Shown: piece by piece, positions 45,724 through 54,447 of the stretch
How the letters are laid out: each line of letters opens with the position of its first letter
How positions within the stretch are numbered: the first letter of the stretch is position 1
Made by a program: the position numbers and the translations under genes
Assembly (NCBI GenBank): GCA_963711705.1
Contig: CAVQFM010000015.1
Location: 186,001-250,000, forward strand
Source of the DNA: RYN-230 sp963711705
GTDB taxonomy: Bacteria; Actinomycetota; Actinomycetes; Streptosporangiales; Streptosporangiaceae
Length of the DNA stretch: 64,000 nt
Reading direction: 5' to 3'
Notes under the pieces: model-generated
What the model saw: only the letters and a program-made list of their open reading frames with translations
Told to the model about the DNA's origin: nothing
Databases searched by the model: none

Positions 45724-45970
45724 GCCACGTAACGCTACCTATTTCGGTCCTGCCAGGTGGATCCGGATCTGGATACAGCTACCTGGCGATTTCCGCAGAT
45801 AGCCGACGAACAGCCGACGAGCCTTCGCTGCGGATGACCGGGTTTCGGGCAGGATAAATCGCCATATTGGGCAATGGTCGGTGGCGCAACGACGGGCGGT
45901 GCCGCCCCGGCCGCCACTACGGCGGCTGAACCCCCACTTCGACTGGACCCCCCACCGCGACGCTCGTCCC

Positions 45971-45988
45971 GGCCCGCCATGGCGGGCC
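45971..45988 (-). terminator. GC-rich palindrome after the kinase gene
   Basis: GGCCCGCC-AT-GGCGGGCC is an 18-bp perfect palindrome 27 bp beyond the stop of the minus-strand Ser/Thr kinase gene. It lacks a T-run; hairpins of this kind can end transcripts in high-GC actinobacteria. Tentative. Confidence 0.35.
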
Positions 45989-46014
45989 CTAGCTCGGCTA
46001 CTGGCCCAGCCCGG

Positions 46015-48051
46015 TCAGGGGTGCGGGCGGAACGTGCGGAGCGCCTCGTTGAAGACCGGCCGGCTCAGCAGCCAGGTCGCGGCGGGTGCCGTCTCCTGGA
46101 CCAGGTAGCCCTGGCGGCCCGACCGCGTGGCCAGCTGGAACAGGGCTTCCAGCACCTCGGCCCGGCCACCGCCCGGCGGCTGCCAGGTGTACTGCCAGAG
46201 CACACCGGTCCCGGCGGAGAACCGGAACGGGCGGAGCGCCATCCGGCGGTAGCCGGGGAACGTGCCCTGCCGCACCGCCTGGGTCTCCAGCAGCTGGGCC
46301 GCGCCGAGCGCCCCGGGGGCACCCAGGGACGTCGGGGTCACCTGCAGCGTGGTGCGCCCGGACGGGCTGGTGAAGACGGTGGTGGGCCCGCGCTGGGCCC
46401 GGTGCCAGTCAGCAGGCACCGATGTCGTGAAGCCCGCCGCCGCACCGGCCGTGCGGCCGGGCACGCTGTAGGAGTGGTACCGCCCGGCCCCGTGCGACCA
46501 GGCCAGCCCGGCGAGCAGGCCCGCACCGAGGACGGCCAGGCCGGCCAGGCAGGCCAGCAGCACGCCGCGGCGGTCCGGGCGCAGGCCGCTGAGCTCGGCC
46601 AGGATCCCGCGGTGGCGCGGCCCCGGCGGCGGGGCGTCTCGGCGGTGCCCGGCCACCAGCCCGCCAGCGAACGCCTCGGCAGCAAATGGCCCAGCGGCAA
46701 ATGGCTCGGCAGCAAATGGCTCGGCGGCAAATGGCTCGGCGGCAAACGGCTCGGCAGCAAACGGCTCAGCGCCAATGGCCTCAGCCGGATACTGATCAGC
46801 CGCATACGGGTGCGGCGTGTCGCCAGCCCAGGCGTGCTGGGCCCAGCCCGGTTCTTCCTCGTCCGGGGACACGACGAGATGCAGGTCCACCGGGTCCGCG
46901 GGCCCGGCCTGGGGCAGCGGGCCAGTACTGCCCTCGGCCCACTCGTCGGCCCACGGATCGCCGGCGTCGCCAGCGGGTGGCCCGGCGGCCCACGCCGGGC
47001 CGAAGTCACCCAGCGGGCCAGGCCGGCCGGGCTCAGCCCAGCCGGCCGGCCGGCCGAATCCAGACCCCTGGCCGAATCCGGCCGGCGGCCCGGACACCCC
47101 GGGCTCACCCGGGCCCGCGCCGTCCCGACGGTCATCAGCCAGGTCATCACCGGCCAGGCCGGGATCGCCGGGGCCGGAATCGCCCACGCGGTCCCCGGCC
47201 AGCGCGTCATCAGCCGCGCGGTCGTCCGTCGCGGCGGCGGCGAGCATCTCACCGGCCGCGGTCGCGTCCGGCCGGGCCCACGGATCGCGGCGCAGCAGGG
47301 CCTCGATCACCGGCCGCAGCGGGCCAGCCGAGCGCGGCCGTGGCGGCTCCTCGTGCGCGATGGCCGCGAGAATGGCCAGCGGGCCGCCCCGGTCGTCGAA
47401 CGGCCCGTGCCCCTCGACCGCCGCGAACAGCGTCGCGCCCAGCGACCACAAGTCAGAGGCCGGGCTGGCCAGCTCGCCGCGGACCCGTTCCGGGGCGGTG
47501 AACCCGGGCGTGCCCATCACCATGCCGGTCTGGGTCAGGCTGGCGTCGCCGTCCAGCGTGGCGATGCCGAAATCGGTCAGCACAGCCCGGCCGCCGGGGC
47601 CGAGCAGCACGTTGCTCGGCTTGACGTCGCGGTGCAGGATGCCCGCCGCGTGCGCGCAGTGCAGCGCGCCCAGCACCCGGGTACCCAGGTCAGCGGCCTG
47701 GCAGGGGAGCAGCGGCCCGTCCTGGGCCAGCACCTGCTCCAGGGAGCGCGCCTCGACCAGCTCCATCACGATCCACGGGCTGCCCGCCGCGTCGATCACG
47801 TCGAACACGGTGACCACCGCGGGATGGTTCAGCCGGGCCGCGGTCCGCGCCTCACGCAGCGTGCGCTCGTACAGGACCTGAGTTTCCTCACTCGTTGCCG
47901 CGCCGCGGACCCGTACCTCCTTGACCGCGACGTCCCGGTCCAGCACCGAATCCCGGGCCCGCCACACGGTGCCCATCGCGCCCCGGCCGATGGGGTGCTG
48001 CAGGAGATAACGCCCCGCGACCACGCGCCCCGTGCTGGCCGCAACGTGCAT
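46015..48051 (-). CDS. Transmembrane Ser/Thr protein kinase (PknB-type)
   Basis: A 678-aa receptor-type kinase. Catalytic domain at residues about 14-270: glycine loop IGRGAMGTVW, Lys in VAVKEV, HRDVKPSN catalytic loop, DFG in LTDFGIAT, and APE in TAPERVRGE. Then a long Pro/Gly/Asp-rich juxtamembrane linker holding six AEPFA-type pentapeptides, a membrane helix at about 496-518 and a C-terminal extracellular domain of about 160 aa (YSVPGRTAGAAAGFTTSVP ... EALRTFRPHP) without PASTA repeats. The sensor domain ligand is unknown. Divergent or separate from neighbours; the adjoining fumarase gene is on the same strand 87 bp upstream. Confidence 0.93.
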   Translation of the reverse strand: MHVAASTGRVVAGRYLLQHPIGRGAMGTVWRARDSVLDRDVAVKEVRVRGAATSEETQVLYERTLREARTAARLNHPAVVTVFDVIDAAGSPWIVMELVEARSLEQVLAQDGPLLPCQAADLGTRVLGALHCAHAAGILHRDVKPSNVLLGPGGRAVLTDFGIATLDGDASLTQTGMVMGTPGFTAPERVRGELASPASDLWSLGATLFAAVEGHGPFDDRGGPLAILAAIAHEEPPRPRSAGPLRPVIEALLRRDPWARPDATAAGEMLAAAATDDRAADDALAGDRVGDSGPGDPGLAGDDLADDRRDGAGPGEPGVSGPPAGFGQGSGFGRPAGWAEPGRPGPLGDFGPAWAAGPPAGDAGDPWADEWAEGSTGPLPQAGPADPVDLHLVVSPDEEEPGWAQHAWAGDTPHPYAADQYPAEAIGAEPFAAEPFAAEPFAAEPFAAEPFAAGPFAAEAFAGGLVAGHRRDAPPPGPRHRGILAELSGLRPDRRGVLLACLAGLAVLGAGLLAGLAWSHGAGRYHSYSVPGRTAGAAAGFTTSVPADWHRAQRGPTTVFTSPSGRTTLQVTPTSLGAPGALGAAQLLETQAVRQGTFPGYRRMALRPFRFSAGTGVLWQYTWQPPGGGRAEVLEALFQLATRSGRQGYLVQETAPAATWLLSRPVFNEALRTFRPHP
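46681..46770 (-). repeat. Six 15-bp tandem repeats coding for AEPFA
   Basis: Units of the type GGCAAATGGCTCGGC from 46681 to 46770, in frame within the kinase juxtamembrane linker. Differences are at one or two bases per unit. Copy number may vary between strains without breaking the frame. Confidence 0.9.
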
Positions 48052-48138
48052 GCACGGGACGATACACGCGCTTTGTCCCGGGTTTCCTGGGAAGCGGGTG
48101 AGAATAGCGCGTGTGTCGCGGGCGGTCCCGCGCCGCCG

Positions 48139-49791
48139 TTACCCGGGCGGCTGGCTGCCGATGGTGAGCAGCGGCTTATCGGGCTCCGTGGTGAAGAAAT
48201 CGTTGCCTTTGTCATCGGTGATGATGAAGGCCGGGAAGTCGCGCACCTCGATCCGCCAGACGGCTTCCATGCCCAGCTCCGGGTACTCCAGCACGTCGAC
48301 CTTGGTGATGTGGTCGCGGGCCAGTTTGGCCGCGGCCCCGCCGATGGAGCCCAGGTAGAACCCGCCGTGCCGCTGGCAGGCCGCGGTAACGGCCGGGGAC
48401 CGGTTGCCCTTGGCCAGCATGACCAGGGAGCCGCCGGCCGCCTGGAACCGGTCCACGTACGAGTCCATCCGGCCGGCCGTGGTCGGGCCGAACGAGCCGG
48501 ATGCGTATCCCTCCGGCGTCTTGGCTGGCCCGGCGTAGTACACCGGATGGTCAGCCAGGTAGCTGGGCATCGGGTCACCACGATCAAGCCGTTCAGCAAT
48601 TTTGGCGTGCGCGATGTCGCGCGCGACGACGAGCGGTCCGGTGAGCGAGAGGCGCGTGGCGACCGGGTATTTCGTCAGCTGCGCGCGGATCTCACTCATC
48701 GGCCGGTTCAGGTCGACGCGCACCACGTCGTCGGCGAGATCGGCCTCGGTGGTCTCCGGGAGGTACTGGGCCGGGTCGGTCTCCAGCCGCTCCAGGAACA
48801 CGCCGTCCGGGGTGATCTTGGCCAGCGCCTGCCGGTCCGCCGAGCAGGACACCGCGATGGCGACCGGGCACGACGCGCCATGCCGGGGCAGCCGGATCAC
48901 CCGCACGTCGTGGCAGAAGTACTTGCCGCCGAACTGCGCGCCGATGCCGGTCTTCCGGGTGATCTCCAGCACCTGCTGCTCCAGCTCGCGGTCGCGGAAC
49001 CCGTGCCCGCTGGCCGACCCGGCGGCCGGCAGCGTGTCCAGGTACCGGGCCGAGGCGTACTTGGCCGTCTTCAGCGCGTACTCGGCGCTGGTCCCGCCGA
49101 CCACGATGGCCAGGTGATAGGGCGGGCAGGCGGCGGTGCCCAGCGAGCGGATCTTCTCCTCCAGGAAGGCCAGCATCGCGCTCGGGTTGAGCACCGCCTT
49201 GGTCTGCTGGTAGAGGAACGACTTGTTGGCCGAGCCGCCGCCCTTGGCCATCAGCAGGAACTTGTACTCGTGCCCGGCGGTGGCGTAGATCTCGATCTGG
49301 GCCGGCAGGTTGGTCCCGGTGTTCCGTTCCTCGTACATGCTGGCCGGGGCGAGCTGCGAATAGCGCAGGTTGAGCTGGGTGTACGCGTCGAAGATGCCGC
49401 GGGCCAGGTGCTCCTCGTCCCGCCCGTCGGTGAGCACCTCACCGCCGCGCTTGCCCATCACGATCGCGGTGCCGGTGTCCTGGCACATCGGCAGCACGCC
49501 ACCGGCCGCGATGCACGCGTTCTTGAGCAGGTCACGGGCTACGTACCGGTCGTTGGGAGAGGCCTCCGGGTCGTCCAGGATGGCCCGCAGCTGGCGCAGG
49601 TGGCCGGGCCGGAGCAGGTGGGCGATGTCCCGCATCCCCTCCCGCGCGACCAGCGTGAGCACCTCCGGGTCCACCTCGAGAAATTCTCTGCCCAACGACC
49701 GGTGCGTGGTGATGCCATCCGCCGTCAGCAGGCGGTAGTCCGTGGTGTCCGGACCCAGGGGCAGCAGGTCGGTGTAAGCGAACTCGGGCAT
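48139..49791 (-). CDS. fumA: Class I fumarate hydratase (iron-sulfur)
   Basis: TCA-cycle enzyme that interconverts fumarate and malate, 550 aa, the normal length for the single-chain class I form. N-terminal (alpha) part includes LPMCQDTGTAIVMGKRG, one of the cluster Cys, and NTGTNLPAQIEIY, then GGGSANKSFLYQ and GTAACPPYHLAIVVGGTSAE. The C-terminal (beta) part has SLTGPLVVARDIAHAK, YYAGPAKTPEGYASGSFGPT and TTAGRMDSYVD. All are characteristic. ATG 49791 overlaps nothing. Cytosolic and oxygen-sensitive [4Fe-4S] enzyme. Confidence 0.96.
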   Translation of the reverse strand: MPEFAYTDLLPLGPDTTDYRLLTADGITTHRSLGREFLEVDPEVLTLVAREGMRDIAHLLRPGHLRQLRAILDDPEASPNDRYVARDLLKNACIAAGGVLPMCQDTGTAIVMGKRGGEVLTDGRDEEHLARGIFDAYTQLNLRYSQLAPASMYEERNTGTNLPAQIEIYATAGHEYKFLLMAKGGGSANKSFLYQQTKAVLNPSAMLAFLEEKIRSLGTAACPPYHLAIVVGGTSAEYALKTAKYASARYLDTLPAAGSASGHGFRDRELEQQVLEITRKTGIGAQFGGKYFCHDVRVIRLPRHGASCPVAIAVSCSADRQALAKITPDGVFLERLETDPAQYLPETTEADLADDVVRVDLNRPMSEIRAQLTKYPVATRLSLTGPLVVARDIAHAKIAERLDRGDPMPSYLADHPVYYAGPAKTPEGYASGSFGPTTAGRMDSYVDRFQAAGGSLVMLAKGNRSPAVTAACQRHGGFYLGSIGGAAAKLARDHITKVDVLEYPELGMEAVWRIEVRDFPAFIITDDKGNDFFTTEPDKPLLTIGSQPPG

Positions 49792-49950
49792 GGGGCGATC
49801 CTCGGGCCGGGGCCGGTGTGGCGGGTGAGCGGACTGACTTCATCGTAAGTCGGTGGTGTCCGTGGGGTTGCATGCTCCCGGCCGGCCAGGGTAGGTGTGG
49901 GCGCATCCCGGCGGCGGCGATGAGCGGGTCCGGGCCAGGAGGGAGAGGTC

Positions 49951-50175
49951 ATGAGTATCCCAGGGGGCGACGAGCAGGCGGTCAGCTTGCAGGAGGCTTC
50001 CCGTCAGCTGGAGCTGGCGGTGCACGACGCGCAGGTGGCCTACGACTGCATCGCGCTCGGCAACCTCGACCGCGCACACACCCACGCGATCACCGCCCGG
50101 ACCGCGGCCGACGCGGCCGAGACCATGCTGCGGGCCGTGCTGGGCGAGGAAGCCGCCGCGTCCCAGGGCGACTGA
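49951..50175 (+). CDS. Small hypothetical protein (74 aa)
   Basis: ATG 49951 has a strong ribosome site (GGAGGGAGAGG). The product is a mostly alpha-helical Ala-rich protein: SLQEASRQLELAVHDAQVAYDCIALGNLDRAHTHAITARTAADAAE in shorter segments suggests two helices like a small tetratricopeptide or four-helix piece. No signal or membrane segment. It is divergent from the fumarase gene and ends before a hairpin at 50194. Function unknown. Confidence 0.7.
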   Translation: MSIPGGDEQAVSLQEASRQLELAVHDAQVAYDCIALGNLDRAHTHAITARTAADAAETMLRAVLGEEAAASQGD

Positions 50176-50193
50176 CCCCAAAGGGCCCCCGCA

Positions 50194-50237
50194 GAGCGCG
50201 GTGGATAGTGCCCACGGGGGGCAAAGCCACCGCGCTC
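50194..50237. terminator. Bidirectional hairpin between convergent genes
   Basis: An 11-bp perfect stem GAGCGCGGTGG / CCACCGCGCTC encloses an inner stem TGCCC / GGGCA. It sits between the small gene ending at 50175 (+) and the ABC permease ending at 50245 (-). There is no T-run, but position and strength fit a two-way terminator. Confidence 0.75.
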
Positions 50238-50244
50238 ACGGGTG

Positions 50245-51096
50245 TTACTTGGCCAGGCGGGGGAGGAGCGCGGAGGAGACGATCACGCCCGCGGTGGCCG
50301 CCGCGATCAGCACGGCCACGTCCAGCCAGATGTTGGTGGGGATGCCGATGAGCAGCCAGCGCAGCGCGTTCACTTCGTAGGACAGCGGGTTGACCCGGCT
50401 GATCGCCTGCAGCCAGCCCGGCATCAGCGCGGTCGGGTACAGCGCGTTGGAGCTGAAGAACAGCGGCATGGTGATGGCCTGGCCGATGCCCATCAGCCGG
50501 TCCCGGTTCAGCGCGACCCCGGCGATGGACATGGACAGGCAGGAGAAGAACGCCGAGCCCAGTACCACGACGCAGGCGGTGGCCAGCAGCTTGAGCGGGT
50601 TGTGCGTGAGCTCGACGCCGAGGATGGCGGCCAGCACCACGACCACGGCGGCCTGCACCACCGAGCGCAGCCCGGCCGCGAACGCCTTGCCGGTGATCAG
50701 CGCGGCCCGCGGGGTGGGGGTGACCATGAGCTTGGCCAGCACGCCCGCGTCCCGTTCCCAGATGATCTGGATGCCGTAGAAGATCGCCACGAACAGCGCG
50801 GACTGGGCCAGGATGCCTGGGGCCAGGTAGGCCAGGTAGGGGATGCCGTCCGGGGTGGAGATGGCGTGGATCCGGTTGAACGTCTCCCCGAAGATCAGCA
50901 GCCACAGCGCGGGCTGGATGGCCCGCGTGTACAGCTCGGTGCGGTCATGCCGGAGCTTGCGCAGCTCCACCCAGCACAGCGTGATCATGCGGCTGGCCAG
51001 CTGGCGCAGCCCGACCCGGCCGCTCGGTGCGGCGCCGGGGCCGGCGGGCGGGTCAGCCCAGGCGGCGCGCGGTGCTCCGGGCGCGACGGACGTCAC
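50245..51096 (-). CDS. ABC-2 type exporter permease (DrrB-like)
   Basis: Membrane subunit of a drug/antibiotic exporter, 283 aa, six helices. The ABC-2 signature region appears as IWERDAGVLAKLMVTPTPRAALITGKAFA and the late SMSIAGVALNRDRLMGIGQAITMPLFFSSNALYP. ATG 51096 gives a 44-bp overlap with the ATPase gene; GTG 51015 (VGLRQLASRM) would avoid the overlap and is a plausible alternative. Encoded third in an operon after MarR and the ATPase. Substrate unknown. Confidence 0.92.
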   Translation of the reverse strand: MTSVAPGAPRAAWADPPAGPGAAPSGRVGLRQLASRMITLCWVELRKLRHDRTELYTRAIQPALWLLIFGETFNRIHAISTPDGIPYLAYLAPGILAQSALFVAIFYGIQIIWERDAGVLAKLMVTPTPRAALITGKAFAAGLRSVVQAAVVVVLAAILGVELTHNPLKLLATACVVVLGSAFFSCLSMSIAGVALNRDRLMGIGQAITMPLFFSSNALYPTALMPGWLQAISRVNPLSYEVNALRWLLIGIPTNIWLDVAVLIAAATAGVIVSSALLPRLAK

Positions 51097-51910
51097 GGAT
51101 GCCTCCCTTCGCGGTGTCCTCGTCCAGCGTTCCGCCGGTGAAGTGCCGGAACACGTCGTCCAGGGTCGCGTCCAGGCCCAGGCTCGCCTTCAGGCGGGCC
51201 GGGGTGCCGGTGGCCTGGACCCGGCCACGGTGCATCAGCGCGATGCGATCGCAGTACAGGTCGGCCTCTTCCATGTGATGCGTGGTCATCAGCACGGTCA
51301 TCCCGGCCCGCTCCCGCAGCCGGCGGATGTGCTCCCAGACGTCGGCCCGGGCGATCGGGTCCAGGCCGACCGTCGGCTCGTCCAGCACCAGCAGCTGGGG
51401 CGCGTTGACCAGGGCCTGAGCCAGCTCCAGCCGCCGAACCATGCCGCCGGAGTAGGTCTTCACCAGCCGTTGCGCGGGCTCGGTCAGGCCCATCGCGTCG
51501 AGGGCCTCGTCCACCCGCTGCCTGCGGCCGCGGCGCGGCACGTCGAACAGCCGGGCGAACAGTTCCACGTTCTCCCGGCCGGTGAGCGAGCCATCCGCGG
51601 ACAGCAGCTGCGGGACGTAACCGATCATCCGGCGGACCCGCATCGGCTGCGTCCTGGTGTCCGTGCCGAACACGGTGATCCGCCCGGTCATCGGTTTCAG
51701 CAGGGTGATCAGCATCCGGATGGTCGTCGTCTTGCCCGCGCCGTTCGGGCCGAGCAGGCCGAACGTCTCGCCCGGCGCGATGGCCAGGTCCACGTGGTCG
51801 ACGGCGGTGTGCTCGCCGAACCGGTAGCTGACGTCCTCGATGACCACGGCGTCCGGCCGGGGCGGGGCGGCGACCGCCTGGCCTGTCTTGGTCTCGGGTA
51901 CTGAGCTCAA
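51053..51910 (-). CDS. ABC exporter ATP-binding protein (DrrA-like)
   Basis: ATPase of 285 aa pairing with the permease downstream. Walker A GPNGAGKTTT, Q-loop GYVPQLLSADGSLTG, signature YSGGMVRRLELAQAL, Walker B LLVLDEPTVGLD, H-loop TTHHMEEAD. The DrrA-type C-terminal domain (LDATLDDVFRHFTGGTL) is present. Start overlaps the MarR stop by 4 bp, so expression is coupled to the regulator. Confidence 0.95.
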   Translation of the reverse strand: MSSVPETKTGQAVAAPPRPDAVVIEDVSYRFGEHTAVDHVDLAIAPGETFGLLGPNGAGKTTTIRMLITLLKPMTGRITVFGTDTRTQPMRVRRMIGYVPQLLSADGSLTGRENVELFARLFDVPRRGRRQRVDEALDAMGLTEPAQRLVKTYSGGMVRRLELAQALVNAPQLLVLDEPTVGLDPIARADVWEHIRRLRERAGMTVLMTTHHMEEADLYCDRIALMHRGRVQATGTPARLKASLGLDATLDDVFRHFTGGTLDEDTAKGGIRDVRRARSTARRLG

Positions 51911-52350
51911 CGTGCCTCCAGGCGCTCGGCCAGCCGGACCAGCGCAGGAATCGCGCTGACCAGCGTGCGCTGGTCTTCGTCGGGCAGGGTGGCCAGGGCC
52001 TCGCTGGCTAGTTCGGCCCGCAGGTCCCGGAACTCAGCAAGGCGCCGTTGGGCCTTGTCGGTCACGGTCAGCTGGACCGACCGGGAGTCAGGCAGCGAAC
52101 GCTGGCGGCTGAGCAGGCCCTGCCCGGCCAGGCGGCCGACCAGCGTGCTGACCGTGTTGGGGGCGAGGCGCAGTTCGCGCGCGGCCTCGGCGACGGTCAT
52201 GCCGGGCCGGGTGGCGATGAGCCGGAGCAGTTCGCTCTGCGCGGTCGGCAGTGGCTCGGTGGCCCAGGCGTGCCGGACCATTCGCCGCGAGGCACGCCGC
52301 ACCGCACTGATCGCGGCCAGCAGCTCGGCTGTCGCCGAAATATCTTTCAC
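51907..52350 (-). CDS. MarR-family regulator of the exporter operon
   Basis: Repressor of 147 aa from GTG 52350. Winged HTH with MTVAEAARELRLAPNTVSTLVGRLAGQGLL and wing PDSRSVQLTVT. As first gene of a MarR-ATPase-permease operon it very likely controls the operon and senses an exported compound. The upstream stretch is AT-rich (AACTATATTTGAG) for this genome and may include its operator, but no clean palindrome could be defined. Confidence 0.93.
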   Translation of the reverse strand: MKDISATAELLAAISAVRRASRRMVRHAWATEPLPTAQSELLRLIATRPGMTVAEAARELRLAPNTVSTLVGRLAGQGLLSRQRSLPDSRSVQLTVTDKAQRRLAEFRDLRAELASEALATLPDEDQRTLVSAIPALVRLAERLEAR

Positions 52351-52467
52351 AGAGCTAACTATATTTGAGCCCGGGGATGCTGGCTACCCACTGCGGCACC
52401 TGCGCCCGGCTAGCGACTACGGCAACCGTGCTCAGCTGATCCGGGCAAGATGAACTTCCGGGTGGTC

Positions 52468-54402
52468 CTAACCGCCCGCCGTGCCCTGGCGCGCCTGATC
52501 GGCGGACTCGGCGATGATCTCTTCCTCGCCGGCGACCTCAACCGCGAGCTCGGGGGAGGAGCCGATGGCCGTCTCCTCGATCACGTCGGCTGCGCTCTGC
52601 TCCTCGTACACGTAGCGCTTGCCCCGCAGCAGCGACACGCCGGCCGCGATGACCAGCAGCGCGATCGCCATGCTGAACACGATCTCCAGCCCGTGGTGGA
52701 ACGGCCCGGTGATCAGCTGCGGGAAGAACTCCTTGCCGGTCAGCGTGGCCACGTTGTGCGCGGGCAGGTGGGCCAGGATGCCGGTGGGGGCGAGCAGTTC
52801 GTGGACTGGGTTGTAGCCCAGGAACGCGGCGAACAGGCTGGCCACCGGGGGAGTCTGGCCGACCTGGTGGGCCAGCGCGAACGGCACTCCTTGCGAGGTC
52901 AGGCCCTTGGTCAGCGTGCTGGGCAGGGTGCTGGCCAGCCCGGCGATCATCAGCGAGAAGAATATGCCGATGGACAGCACGAAGCCCGAGTTCATGAACG
53001 TGGCCAGCATCCCGGAGGCCGCGCCGCGCTGCCGGGCCGGCACGCTGTTCATGATCGCGGCCGCGTTGGGCGCGGAGAACAAGCCCATGCCCGCGCCGGA
53101 CACGAAGATCAGCAGGCCGAACGACACGTACTGGAAGTCGGTGGGCAGCAGGACCAGGCCGGCGAACGCCAGGGCCGAGAGGAGCAGGCCGCCGGAGGCG
53201 AACCAGCGCGCCCCGTGCTTGTCCGACAGCCACCCGGAGACCGGCCCGGCCACCACGAAGCCGAAGGTCAGCGGGAGCAGGTAGATCCCGGACCACAGCG
53301 GGGTGTCCTTGTAGTTGAAGCCGTGCAGCACCAGCCAGATGCCCTGCAGCCAGATGATCAGCATGAACTGCAGGCCGCCCCGGGCGATCGAGGCGAGCAG
53401 GGTGGCCAGGCTGCCGAAGGCGAACGGCCGGATCTTCAGCAGCCGCAGGTCGAACATGGGGCTCTCCACCCGCGTTTCGATGAAGCAGAACGCGACCAGC
53501 AGCACAACCCCGCCGATCAGGCCGGTGAGCACGACCGGGCTGGTCCAGCCCATGACGTGCCCGCCGTAGGGCTGGATGCCGTAGGTGATGCCGGTGAGCA
53601 GGCCGATCAGGCCGAGCGCGAAGGTGACGTTGCCCAGCCAGTCGATCCGCGACTTGGTCCGCAGGCCGATCTCGCGCAGGCTGAAGTAGGACCAGATGGC
53701 CCCGCCGATCCCGATCGGCACCGACACGATGAACACCAGGCGCCAGTCCACCGCGGCCAGCACGCCCCCCAGGATCAGGCCGATGAAGCTGCCGGAGATG
53801 CCCGCCACCTGGTTGATGCCCATCGCCGTGCCGCGCTGGTCCGACGGGAACGCGTCGGTCAGGATGGCCGGGGAGTTGGCCATCAGCATGGCCCCGCCAG
53901 TGGCCTGCACGATGCGCCACCCGATCAGCCACAGCGCGCCGGCCGGCCCGGTGAACGGGTCGAACGGCAGGGCCAGCGCACCCAGGGCGAACACCGTGAA
54001 GCCCAGGTTGTACATCCGCACCCGGCCGAAGATGTCACCGAGCCGGCCCAGGGTGACCACCAGCACCGCGGACACCACCAGGTAGCCCATGAGCATCCAG
54101 AGCAGGTAGCTCACGTTGCTGGGGGTCAGCGGGTCGAGGTTGATGCCGCGGAAGATCGCGGGCAGCGCGATGATGACGATGGAGGCGTTCACCGTCGCGG
54201 CGAGCATGCCGAGGGTCGTGTTGGACAGCGCCAGCCACTTGTAGTGCGAGCCCTCGCGCGGTTGGCCTGGGGCCGGGCCCTCACCGGGACGGGTTACGGC
54301 CGCCCCCCCGCCGGGACTGGCTCCGTTCGGTACCTGGCCGTTCGCAGAATCGCCCACCGGCAATCTCTCTCCCGCCGCGCTCCGTATACTTGCTAGGAGC
54401 AA
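52468..54402 (-). CDS. MFS drug transporter, DHA2 (14-helix) family
   Basis: Proton-driven multidrug exporter with about 14 membrane helices. Motif A-like LGRLGDIFGRVRMYNLGF, motif C-like NQVAGISGSFIGLILGGVLA and the WRLVFIVSVPIG segment are typical of EmrB/QacA relatives. C-terminal cytosolic tail is acidic (EVAGEEEIIAES). The longest frame begins with TTG 54402, but GTG 54357, preceded by GGGAGAGAG, is the likelier start. An inverted repeat TTGCT-AGG-AGCAA at 54390-54402 lies just before that start. Confidence 0.92.
   Translation of the reverse strand: MLLASIRSAAGERLPVGDSANGQVPNGASPGGGAAVTRPGEGPAPGQPREGSHYKWLALSNTTLGMLAATVNASIVIIALPAIFRGINLDPLTPSNVSYLLWMLMGYLVVSAVLVVTLGRLGDIFGRVRMYNLGFTVFALGALALPFDPFTGPAGALWLIGWRIVQATGGAMLMANSPAILTDAFPSDQRGTAMGINQVAGISGSFIGLILGGVLAAVDWRLVFIVSVPIGIGGAIWSYFSLREIGLRTKSRIDWLGNVTFALGLIGLLTGITYGIQPYGGHVMGWTSPVVLTGLIGGVVLLVAFCFIETRVESPMFDLRLLKIRPFAFGSLATLLASIARGGLQFMLIIWLQGIWLVLHGFNYKDTPLWSGIYLLPLTFGFVVAGPVSGWLSDKHGARWFASGGLLLSALAFAGLVLLPTDFQYVSFGLLIFVSGAGMGLFSAPNAAAIMNSVPARQRGAASGMLATFMNSGFVLSIGIFFSLMIAGLASTLPSTLTKGLTSQGVPFALAHQVGQTPPVASLFAAFLGYNPVHELLAPTGILAHLPAHNVATLTGKEFFPQLITGPFHHGLEIVFSMAIALLVIAAGVSLLRGKRYVYEEQSAADVIEETAIGSSPELAVEVAGEEEIIAESADQARQGTAGG
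54390..54402. promoter_or_regulatory. Short inverted repeat TTGCTAGGAGCAA before MFS gene
   Basis: Five-base arms TTGCT / AGCAA around AGG, 33-45 bp upstream of the preferred MFS start and beside the TATAC sequence of a possible -10 box. It may be a repressor site. The small size makes chance occurrence possible. Confidence 0.3.
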
Positions 54403-54447
54403 ACTAACAGGCCGGCCTGGCTATTTCCTAACCTACTGGGCTGCGGG

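Noticed and set aside
45874..49848. A 1324-codon open frame on the + strand across the kinase and fumarase genes
   Set aside because: It is antisense to two clear genes with full catalytic motifs; open only because of high GC and lack of stops. Product is Arg/Gly/Pro-rich without any domain.
52330..52380. Palindromic MarR operator before the exporter operon
   Set aside because: The AT-rich stretch GCTAACTATATTTGAGC is only weakly symmetric; not enough to define a site.
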